From Pseudomonadota bacterium (GTDB lineage Bacteria > Pseudomonadota > Gammaproteobacteria > Burkholderiales > Burkholderiaceae_C), in contig JAEWPH010000223.1 of the NCBI GenBank assembly GCA_023460715.1, forward strand, positions 1 to 31,320: a DNA stretch of 31,320 nt, written 5' to 3'. Below, one piece after another: positions 25,232-31,320 of the stretch. The position numbers were made by a program, and so were the translations under genes. The notes beneath the pieces were generated by a model that had not been told where the DNA came from, searched no databases, and worked only from the letters and a program-made list of their open reading frames with translations. Numbering within the stretch: the first letter of the stretch is position 1; each line of letters opens with the position of its first letter.

Positions 25232-25984
25232 TCAGCCCCGGCCTCCCAGCAGCCGCACCAGATCGGGCACCTCCTGCTGCGGCGGTGTGAACTCCAGCTG
25301 CGACTCGATCCGCTCCAGGTGCTGCAGCATGCGCCGCGCCGCCTCGGGCACATCGCGCAGGCGGATGGCGTCGATCAGTGCACGGTGCTCGCGGCAGCCG
25401 CAGGCCGTGGCCTCGTCGCGCTCGCGGGCGCCTGCCGGACCGTAGGTCATGAGGATCAGCGACGTGCGGGACACCAGCTCGCGCAGGATGCGGCCCAGGG
25501 TCTGGTGGCCGGCCGCCTGGGCGATGTGCAGATGGAAGTCGCCGGACAGGCGGATCGCGCGGTGGATGTCTCCCGTGGCGCGCGCCTGGTCTTCGTCCTG
25601 AATGCACTGCACCAGCCGCTGCACGTCCTGCGCCGTGGCCGCGCCCATGAACAGCGTGACCAGGCGGGGCTCGATGAGCCGGCGCGCCTCGAACACCTCG
25701 CGGGCCTCCTGCACGCTGGGCTGCGCCACCGAGGCGCCCTTGCGCGGCGTGAGCGTGACGACCTGCTCGTTGGCCAGGCGCACCAGCACCGGCCGTACGC
25801 GCGTGCGCGAGACGCCGAACGCCGCAGCCAGGCGGTCCTCGACCAGCTTGGTGCCGGGCAGCAGGCGGTGGTCGAGGATGGCCGAGACCATGCGCTCGTA
25901 CATGTCGTTGTCGCTCAGCAGGCCCTCTTCGCCCACCGGCGAATGCGGCCCACCCACGGCCATTGCATCCACGCCCACGCTCAT
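25232..25984 (-). CDS. GntR-family regulator with FCD domain
   Basis: A 250-residue FadR-subfamily regulator. Residues about 27-95 form the winged helix (MVSAILDHRLLPGTKLVEDR, then LAAAFGVSRTRVRPVLVRL and VTLTPRKGASVAQPS), and the C-terminal FCD all-helical domain carries probable metal ligands in SGDFHLHIAQAAGH and REHRALIDAI. The start ATG overlaps the stop of the upstream permease (ATGA at 25981-25984), so the two are translationally coupled. Placement in the operon predicts control of the transporter and racemase-family genes and of itself, most likely through the palindrome at 30491-30520. FCD effectors are usually small organic acids. Confidence 0.93.
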   Translation of the reverse strand: MSVGVDAMAVGGPHSPVGEEGLLSDNDMYERMVSAILDHRLLPGTKLVEDRLAAAFGVSRTRVRPVLVRLANEQVVTLTPRKGASVAQPSVQEAREVFEARRLIEPRLVTLFMGAATAQDVQRLVQCIQDEDQARATGDIHRAIRLSGDFHLHIAQAAGHQTLGRILRELVSRTSLILMTYGPAGARERDEATACGCREHRALIDAIRLRDVPEAARRMLQHLERIESQLEFTPPQQEVPDLVRLLGGRG

Positions 25985-26868
25985 GCGGCGCCTCCGGCAC
26001 GTCGGCGGCCCAGCAGCCACACCAGGCCCAGCGTGACCGCCATCACCACGAAAGACACCACCGTCGTCACGGTGCCGAGGGCGTAGATGGCCGGCGTGGT
26101 GACGGTGGACGTGAGCCCCTGCAGCTCCAGCGGCAGCGTGTTCACGTCGCCGATGGCCTGCGAGGTGCGGGCGATCTCGTCCCAGCTCAGCGTAAAGCCG
26201 AACATACCGATGCCCACCACCGACGGCGCGATCAGCGGCAGCACCACATGGGCGAAGCCCTGCCAGGGCGTGGCGCCCAGGTCGCGTGCGGCCTCTTCGT
26301 AGGCGGGGTTGAAGCGGTTGAACACGGCGAACATGATCAGCAGCCCGAAGGGCAGCGTCCAGGTCAGGTGGGCGCCCAGCGCCGACGTGAACAGGCCAAG
26401 CGACGTGCCGAAGTTCTCCAGGGTGCTCTCCAGCCCCAGCCCGCCCAGCACGGCCTTGATGCCTGTGTCCAGCAGGCGGAACTCCAGGCCGATGCCCAGC
26501 GACACGATGATGGACGGCATGATCAGGCTGGCCACCACGATGAAGAACAGCGTGTTGCCACCGGCCAGCCGCTTGCGGAATGCCAGCCCCGCCAGGACCG
26601 AGAACACCACCGTGCACAGCATGACGGCGACACCCAGCCCCAGGGAGCGGCGCAGCGCCGCCCCGATGTCCACCACCCCCAGCCCTTCGCCCAGCTGCCG
26701 GAACCAATGCAAGGAGACGCCGCGCACCGGGAAGGTGAGGCCGCCTTCGGGCCCCTGGAAACTCAGGATGAAGATCACCAGCATCGGGCCGTACATGAAC
26801 AGCACGAACAGGGCGAAGACGATCGCCAGGGGCCAGAAGCTGGCGGGGCGGGATTCGCGGACATGCAT
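25981..26868 (-). CDS. ABC transporter permease, PotC-like
   Basis: A 295-residue inner-membrane permease of the spermidine/putrescine-type (PotC) family. About six transmembrane helices are seen, beginning LAIVFALFVLFMYGPMLVIF. The EAA loop that docks with the ATPase is at EEAARDLGATPWQGFAHVVLP. It begins 2 bases after the stop of the other permease gene and overlaps the GntR start by 4 bases. The ATG at 26866-26868 gives MHVRESRPASFW. Confidence 0.93.
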   Translation of the reverse strand: MHVRESRPASFWPLAIVFALFVLFMYGPMLVIFILSFQGPEGGLTFPVRGVSLHWFRQLGEGLGVVDIGAALRRSLGLGVAVMLCTVVFSVLAGLAFRKRLAGGNTLFFIVVASLIMPSIIVSLGIGLEFRLLDTGIKAVLGGLGLESTLENFGTSLGLFTSALGAHLTWTLPFGLLIMFAVFNRFNPAYEEAARDLGATPWQGFAHVVLPLIAPSVVGIGMFGFTLSWDEIARTSQAIGDVNTLPLELQGLTSTVTTPAIYALGTVTTVVSFVVMAVTLGLVWLLGRRRAGGAA

Positions 26869-26870
26869 GG

Positions 26871-27782
26871 CTACAGTTCCTTGCGGATGTCGACCATGCG
26901 GGTCAGGCCCCAGATGATCATGAGGACGACGGACAGCAGGATCACGGCGTTGGCCGCCGCCAGCGGAAACTGCAGGTACGAGGTCTGCACCTGGATGATC
27001 TTGCCCACGGAGGCGATCTGCTGCCCTCCCATCACGCCGATCGTGACGAAGTCGCCCATGACGATGGTGATGACGAAGATCGAACCGATGATGATGCCCG
27101 TGCGCGAGAGCGGCACGATCACGTTCCACAGCGTCTGCCAGCCGCTGGCGCCGCTGTCGCTGGCGGCTTCCAGCAGGCTGCGGTCGATGCGCATCATGCT
27201 GTTGAAGATCGGCACGATCATGAACATGGTGTACAGGTGCACGAAGGCCAGTACCACCGAAAAATCCGAGAACAGCAGCCATTCGATGGGCGTCTCGATC
27301 AGGTGCAGGTCGATCAAGGTCTGGTTGACCAGCCCGTTGCGCCCCAGCAGCGGCACCCACGAGATCATGCGGATCACGTTGGACGTCCAGAACGGAATGG
27401 TGCACAGCACGAACAGCACCGTCTGCATCCCCGACGAGCGCACATGGAAGGCCAGAAAGTAGGCCACCGCGAAGCCGAGCACCAGGGTGATGAGCCACAC
27501 CAGGAAACTGAACTTGAGCGTGGAGAGATAGGTGCGCAGCGTGACGCACATATCGGAGGTGTTGCCGCAGCCGTCGAAGACCGCAAGGTAGTTCTTGACC
27601 GTGAACGCCGGCAGCAGCTCGTATTCGTTGAAGTCCCAGAAGCTCACCATCAGGATCAGCGCCAGCGGCACCAGGAAGAACAACGCGCACACCAGCGTGA
27701 GCGGCGCCGCCTGCCACCACGCGGCGATGCCAGTCGTGGCAGTGCCACCGGCGGACGGAGGAGAAGAAACGACAGTGCTCAT
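26871..27782 (-). CDS. ABC transporter permease, PotB-like
   Basis: A 303-residue inner-membrane permease, PotB side of the heterodimer. Hydrophobic segments start at LVCALFFLVPLALILMVSF. A long periplasmic loop with NEYELLPAFTVKNYLAVFDG and a Cys pair (GCGNTSDMC) follows. The EAA loop is LLEAASDSGASGWQTLWNVI (residues after IDRS). The ATG at 27780-27782 has AGGTG 9-13 bases upstream; an in-frame GTG 9 bases earlier is less likely. The gene starts 214 bases after the substrate-binding protein gene, with a hairpin-bearing repeat in the gap. Confidence 0.93.
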   Translation of the reverse strand: MSTVVSSPPSAGGTATTGIAAWWQAAPLTLVCALFFLVPLALILMVSFWDFNEYELLPAFTVKNYLAVFDGCGNTSDMCVTLRTYLSTLKFSFLVWLITLVLGFAVAYFLAFHVRSSGMQTVLFVLCTIPFWTSNVIRMISWVPLLGRNGLVNQTLIDLHLIETPIEWLLFSDFSVVLAFVHLYTMFMIVPIFNSMMRIDRSLLEAASDSGASGWQTLWNVIVPLSRTGIIIGSIFVITIVMGDFVTIGVMGGQQIASVGKIIQVQTSYLQFPLAAANAVILLSVVLMIIWGLTRMVDIRKEL

Positions 27783-27933
27783 GAGCAACACCTGACATCA
27801 AGAAGAAACCGTGGCAACCCTCAGGCACCGTGCGCGCTGTCACAAGGCGACACGCCCTCAACATTCAGAAGGCCGCGGAGCAGGCCAGGCCAGCAGACGC
27901 CGCGCAAGGGCCGCCCCGCCGCGCTGGCGTCGT

Positions 27934-27980
27934 CCCCCTTCCCGCGCCAGTACGAGAGAAGGGGGAAGGCGCGCAGCGCC
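27934..27980 (-). repeat. Hairpin-bearing intergenic repeat inside the ABC operon
   Basis: In the 214-base gap (27783-27996) between binding protein and permease genes, CCCCCTTC (27934-27941) pairs with GAAGGGGG (27958-27965), followed by GGCGC-GCA-GCGCC (27968-27980). The segment with CCGCCGCGCTGGCGTCGTCC upstream of it looks like a repeat I recall between genes in Acidovorax-type genomes. Such hairpins between a binding protein and its permease often stabilise the 5' transcript so that more binding protein is made. Confidence 0.55.
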
Positions 27981-27996
27981 TCAGGGGGATGTACCG

Positions 27997-29289
27997 TCAA
28001 GCCGCCACGAACTCATTCCACTTCTGGACCATGTAGTTGTTCTCGTCCATGAGCGCATTCCAGCAAGCGATGCCGCCCATGCGCGACTCGTAGCTGCCGC
28101 CGTCGCGCACGCTGCCCGCCTTGGCCAGCACGTCGCCGTTGGGGCTCTTGATGTCCTGCGCGGCCGGCTTGCCTTCCATCCAGTAGGCCCATTCGTAGGC
28201 TTCCATCTTGGCCTTGGCCGTGTCCAGTACCGCGCTGTAGTAGCCCTGGCGGTTCAGGTAGGCGCCGGCCCAGCCATCCAGGAACCAGTTGATGAACTCG
28301 TAGGCCCCGTCGAGCTTGCGGCCCGACAGCGTGGCCGGCAGGCCGAAGCCGGCGGCCCAGGCACGGTAGCCCTCCTTGAGCGGCTGGAAGGCGCAGTCGA
28401 TGCCCTTGGTGCGCACGGCCGTCACGGCGGGGCTCCACATCGACTGGATCACCACCTCGCCGGAGGACATCAGGTTCACCGATTCGTTGAAGTCCTTCCA
28501 CAAGGCGCGGAACTGGCCGGCACGCTTGGCCTCGATCAGCGTCTTGATGGTGAGGTCGATCTCCTTCTTGGTCATGTTGCCCTTGTCGGGGTACTTGTAG
28601 ATCCCCATGGCCTCGACCACCATCGCCGCGTCCATGATGCCGATGGAAGGAATGTTCAGGATCGCCGTCTTGCCCTTGAACTCGGGGTTCAGCAGCTCGG
28701 CCCAGGAATTGATGGGCCGCTTGATGAGGTCGGGCCGGATGCCCAGCGTGTCGGCGTTGTACACGGTAGGGATCAGGCTCATGAACTGCGTCGGCGCCTT
28801 GGCGAAGACCTTGCTCTTTTCGCCCTCCAGGTAGATGACCTTCTTGGGGGCCGTGCCCTGGTCACCCACCGCCTTGCCCGCCACCGTGCCGGTCGTGAAC
28901 AGTGGGGTGATCTTGTCCGCGTTCTTGATGCGCTTGGTGTCGATGCCCTTGAGGTTGCCCGTGGGCACGATCTTCTTGAGCGAGAAGTATTCGGTGTCGA
29001 TCAGGTCGAAGCTGTTGGGGGCGGTGACTGCGCGCTTGGTCACATCGTCGGTGGTGACGGCCACGTACTGGATCTTGATGCCCGTGTCCTTCTCGAAGCG
29101 CTCGGCAATCGCCTTGTCCTGGTTCACGGCCGTGCCCAGATAGCGCAGCACGATCTTCTCCTGCGAGTGCACCGCAGGAAAGACCCCTGCAGCCAGGATA
29201 CCGGCCGTTCCCTTGAGCAAGGAACGGCGTTGCACTCCTGCAGTGGAGGCGACAGGCGTGGCGGTGGATTCTGCGAGCACATCGGACAT
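27997..29289 (-). CDS. ABC transporter substrate-binding protein, PotD-like, Tat-exported
   Basis: A 430-residue periplasmic binding protein of the PotD/PotF family. A twin-arginine signal is visible: an N-terminal hydrophilic stretch to residue 20, then QRRSLLKGTAGILAAGVF (RR at 21-22) and probable cleavage near HSQEK. The mature part has IVLRYLGTAVNQDKAIAERF, DTGIKIQYVAVTTDDV and ELLNPEFKGKTAI. Tat export means it is folded, perhaps around a cofactor or metal, before crossing the membrane. An AAGGAGC ribosome-binding site lies about 7 bases upstream of the ATG at 29287-29289. It follows the ATPase gene by 78 bases. The ligand cannot be told; polyamine-type proteins also bind other amines and organic anions. 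Confidence 0.93.
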   Translation of the reverse strand: MSDVLAESTATPVASTAGVQRRSLLKGTAGILAAGVFPAVHSQEKIVLRYLGTAVNQDKAIAERFEKDTGIKIQYVAVTTDDVTKRAVTAPNSFDLIDTEYFSLKKIVPTGNLKGIDTKRIKNADKITPLFTTGTVAGKAVGDQGTAPKKVIYLEGEKSKVFAKAPTQFMSLIPTVYNADTLGIRPDLIKRPINSWAELLNPEFKGKTAILNIPSIGIMDAAMVVEAMGIYKYPDKGNMTKKEIDLTIKTLIEAKRAGQFRALWKDFNESVNLMSSGEVVIQSMWSPAVTAVRTKGIDCAFQPLKEGYRAWAAGFGLPATLSGRKLDGAYEFINWFLDGWAGAYLNRQGYYSAVLDTAKAKMEAYEWAYWMEGKPAAQDIKSPNGDVLAKAGSVRDGGSYESRMGGIACWNALMDENNYMVQKWNEFVAA

Positions 29290-29367
29290 GGGGAAGCTCC
29301 TTAGGTTGAAAAACGGAGGGGTGGTGAGAAGGGAACGAGAAGCGAAAGGGCGTACCGGTTCAAGCCG

Positions 29368-30447
29368 TCACGCAGGTGCCAGGCTGGTGGCCGCAGGGGC
29401 GGTCACAGGCCCCAGTGCATGCGCGTGGCTCTGGGTCCAGTGCAGCAGCACTTCGTCGGCCACCTGGTACGGGCTGGCGGCAAAGGCCGCCTCCGACACC
29501 ATTACCGAGTACTCGGCGGTGGCATGGGACGACAGCGCCGCGCCCGCTTTCTGCAGGCCCAGCAGCACGTAGGTGCCCTGGTATTCCACATCGGTGACCA
29601 CGGCGCGCATGTGGCTGGACGCCGGAGGCAACGCCTCAGCCGTGCGGGCGATCTGCAGGTGGTCGGTGCGCACGCCGATCTTTCCGGCGGGTGTGTCGAT
29701 CACGTTGTGGCCACCCATGAACCGGGCGACGAACTCGCTCGCGGGCCGGTTGTAGACCTCGTGCGGAGAACCCACCTGCTCGATCAGGCCGTGGTTCATC
29801 ACCACCATGGTGTCGGCCAGCGCCATGGCCTCTTCCTGGGAGTGCGTGACGTGGATGAAGGTCAGCCCCAGTTCCTGCTGCCAGCGGCGCAGTTCCGCCC
29901 GCATCTGGATGCGCAGGAAGGGATCGAGTGCGGACAGGGGCTCGTCCAGCAACAGCACGCGCGGCTCGGTGATCAGCGCCCGGGCCAGGGCCACCCGCTG
30001 CTGCTGTCCGCCCGACAGCTCGGCCGGCTTGCGCTCGGCCAGGTGCCCCATGGCCACGCGCTCCAGCAGAGCGCGGGCGCGGGCCTGGCGCTCCGCCTTG
30101 GCCACGCCCTTCATCTTGAGGCTGAACGCCACGTTGTCCAGCGCCGTGAGGTGCGGGAACAGCGCGAAGCTCTGGAACATCATGGCCGTGCCGCGTGCCG
30201 CCGCCGGCAGGTCGGTGATGTTGCGGTTGTCCAGCAGCACATCGCCGCTGGTCACCGACTCGTGCCCGGCGATCATGCGCAGCGTGGTGCTCTTGCCGCA
30301 CCCCGACGGCCCCAGCAGACAGCAGTAGCTGCCGCTGGCGATGCGCAGATTGATGCCATCGACGGCCGGCCTGCCCTGCGCGTAGCGCTTGGTCAGGGCG
30401 ACGATCTCGATCGCGGCAGGGGCCGCTGCGGGGGTGGAGGCGTCCAT
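29368..30447 (-). CDS. ABC transporter ATP-binding protein, PotA-like
   Basis: A 359-residue ATPase and first gene of the operon. Walker A is GPSGCGKST at 46-54, the Q-loop lies in MMFQSFALFPH, the signature is LSGGQQQRVALARAL, Walker B is VLLLDEPLSALD, and the switch His lies in FIHVTHSQEEAMALAD. The C-terminal about 100 residues form a TOBE-type domain ending with an Ala-rich tail. The start at 30447 (MDASTPAAAP) was chosen over an upstream in-frame codon at 30549 because that extension would run across the palindromic operator. It powers import by the two permeases. Confidence 0.94.
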   Translation of the reverse strand: MDASTPAAAPAAIEIVALTKRYAQGRPAVDGINLRIASGSYCCLLGPSGCGKSTTLRMIAGHESVTSGDVLLDNRNITDLPAAARGTAMMFQSFALFPHLTALDNVAFSLKMKGVAKAERQARARALLERVAMGHLAERKPAELSGGQQQRVALARALITEPRVLLLDEPLSALDPFLRIQMRAELRRWQQELGLTFIHVTHSQEEAMALADTMVVMNHGLIEQVGSPHEVYNRPASEFVARFMGGHNVIDTPAGKIGVRTDHLQIARTAEALPPASSHMRAVVTDVEYQGTYVLLGLQKAGAALSSHATAEYSVMVSEAAFAASPYQVADEVLLHWTQSHAHALGPVTAPAATSLAPA

Positions 30448-30490
30448 GGCCGGGCTGTACGCAAGCCATGTGCCAGGTTTTGAACGCAAT

Positions 30491-30520
30491 CCCTGCACCA
30501 TTTTGTATACAAATGCAGGG
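30491..30520 (-). promoter_or_regulatory. Likely GntR operator upstream of the ABC operon
   Basis: TTTGTATACAAA (30502-30513) is a perfect 12-base palindrome with a GTATAC core, like the sites of UxuR/ExuR-type FCD regulators. It is itself enclosed by CCCTGCA (30491-30497) and TGCAGGG (30514-30520), a second inverted pair. The centre lies about 60 bases before the ATPase start codon, and the only GntR gene in the window is in this operon. The surrounding 181-base gap to cobT (30448-30628) shows no other feature. Confidence 0.72.
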
Positions 30521-30628
30521 AGCATCGCCGGTGGCACGCGGCGGTGCACCGCGGCCGTGCATGCCCCGGGGCCGGGCGGGCTGCACCACGGCGAGGCAGC
30601 CGCCCCAACGGCGGCACCCCGGCCCCCG

Positions 30629-31320
30629 TCAGGCGGCCGAAGGGCCCGCCACGCCAGCAGATTCGAAGCTCGCCATCTCGCGCAGCACCCGGCAGGCGGA
30701 CTCCAGCAGCGGCCAGGCCAGTGCGGCGCCCGAGCCCTCGCCCAGCCGCAGGCCCAAGTCCAGCAGCGGCTCGGCCTGCATCTGCTCCAGCATCAGGGCA
30801 TGGCCGCGCTCGCCGGAGCGGTGCGCGAACACGCAGCGCTCCAACACATGCGGCTGCAGGCGGCTGGCCACCAGCACGGCCGCACTGGTGATGAAGCCGT
30901 CCACCACGATCACGCGGCGCAGCCGGGCCGCCTCCAGCACGGCGCCCACCAGCGTCGCCACCTCCAGGCCGCCCAGCGCGGCGAGCGCATCCAGCGGCTC
31001 CCGTGCGCCGGCATTGGCGTCCAGCGCCTGTTGCAGCACAGCCCGCTTGCGCTCGATGCCCGCCGCATCCAGCCCCGTGCCGGCGCCCGTGCAGTCGTTC
31101 AGGTCCAGTCCGCACAGCCGGGCCAGCAGCAGCGACGCCACCGAAGTGTTGCCGATGCCCATCTCGCCCAGCAGCAGCACGTTGCCCGGCAGTCCGCGCA
31201 CCACCTCCATGCCGTTGGCCAGGGCCTGCGCACACTCGGCGGCCGTCATCGCCGGGCCTGCCGAGGCATCGGCCGTGCCGGCGGCGACGCGGCGCGACTC
31301 CAGGCGGGGCGTGCCCGGCA
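30629..31320 (-). CDS. cobT: Nicotinate-nucleotide-dimethylbenzimidazole phosphoribosyltransferase, N-terminus outside window
   Basis: C-terminal 230 residues of CobT, which makes alpha-ribazole phosphate from dimethylbenzimidazole and nicotinate mononucleotide for the lower ligand of cobalamin. The frame continues open to the window end (RLESRRVAAGTADASAGPAMT), so the internal Met at 31249 is not the start. Recognised blocks are LLLGEMGIGNTSVASLLLA, CTGAGTGLD, the VIVVDGFITSAAVLVA strand, FAHRSGERGH and LGEGSGAALAWPLLESA; the Glu in the last block is the usual catalytic residue. It is transcribed in the same direction as the ABC operon, 181 bases upstream of it, and is probably part of a cob cluster beyond the window. 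Confidence 0.95.
   Translation of the reverse strand, partial: PGTPRLESRRVAAGTADASAGPAMTAAECAQALANGMEVVRGLPGNVLLLGEMGIGNTSVASLLLARLCGLDLNDCTGAGTGLDAAGIERKRAVLQQALDANAGAREPLDALAALGGLEVATLVGAVLEAARLRRVIVVDGFITSAAVLVASRLQPHVLERCVFAHRSGERGHALMLEQMQAEPLLDLGLRLGEGSGAALAWPLLESACRVLREMASFESAGVAGPSAA

Noticed and set aside
25232..26707. A 491-residue frame that would fuse the GntR regulator to an N-terminal extension
   Set aside because: The extension is an out-of-frame reading of the PotC-like permease; the ATG overlapping the permease stop gives a normal-length FCD regulator.
30629..31249. CobT as a truncated pseudogene starting at the internal Met
   Set aside because: The frame continues with typical CobT sequence to the window edge; the apparent truncation is only the end of the supplied sequence.

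Overview
The window is a strongly GC-rich, gene-dense piece of chromosome with three-letter periodicity strong enough to create long false reading frames opposite real genes. The gene content (Bug-family tripartite-tricarboxylate receptor, many LysR regulators, DarP/YjgA next to PmbA and MogA, SlyX, Nth) and the style of the intergenic repeats point to a betaproteobacterium of the Comamonadaceae, probably Acidovorax or a close relative. This placement is inferred from recognised protein families and recalled repeat types, not from a search. No tRNA, rRNA, CRISPR array, phage gene or transposase was seen.

Layout. 1-3544: 3' end of an unrecognised large protein, the ribosome-assembly GTPase YlqF, a small membrane protein and an oxidoreductase-like Cys-rich small protein. 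3557-8080: a GcvA-like LysR regulator divergent from a lysine-catabolic alpha-aminoadipic semialdehyde dehydrogenase (ALDH7), followed by an acetolactate-synthase-like ThDP enzyme. 8257-11033: housekeeping block pmbA <-> darP-mog. 11085-11236: a MITE-like element with 14-bp terminal inverted repeats. 11241-14935: sugar/maltose-type O-acetyltransferase, a LysR divergent from an aldo/keto reductase, and a second aldo/keto reductase. 15060-17171: SlyX, a class I PLP aminotransferase of the 2-aminoadipate aminotransferase type, and a 72-residue unknown. 17221-20794: amidase and Bug-family periplasmic receptor in one minus-strand unit, divergent from a LysR gene, with a clean T-N11-A LysR box between them. 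20891-24325: endonuclease III, a TerB plus DUF697-like fusion protein and a metabolite:H+ symporter of the KgtP type.

24470-30447 is the most interesting unit: a minus-strand operon of ABC ATPase, Tat-exported substrate-binding protein, two permeases, an FCD-type GntR regulator and an Asp/Glu/hydantoin racemase-family enzyme. A TTTGTATACAAA palindrome lies just upstream of its first gene and is the likely GntR operator. The racemase homologue has kept the first catalytic Cys but has Gly in place of the second. 30629-31320 is the C-terminal part of CobT (lower-ligand activation in cobalamin synthesis), cut by the window edge.

Gene ends are often marked by short repeats: related copies of one Comamonadaceae-style palindromic element occur at about 1.9, 8.1, 15.4 and 21.5 kb, each at the 3' end of genes, and another repeat-like hairpin lies inside the ABC operon. 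Most of the window is ordinary chromosome; the candidates for new biology are the racemase variant with its transporter and operator, the TerB-DUF697 protein and the small uncharacterised proteins.
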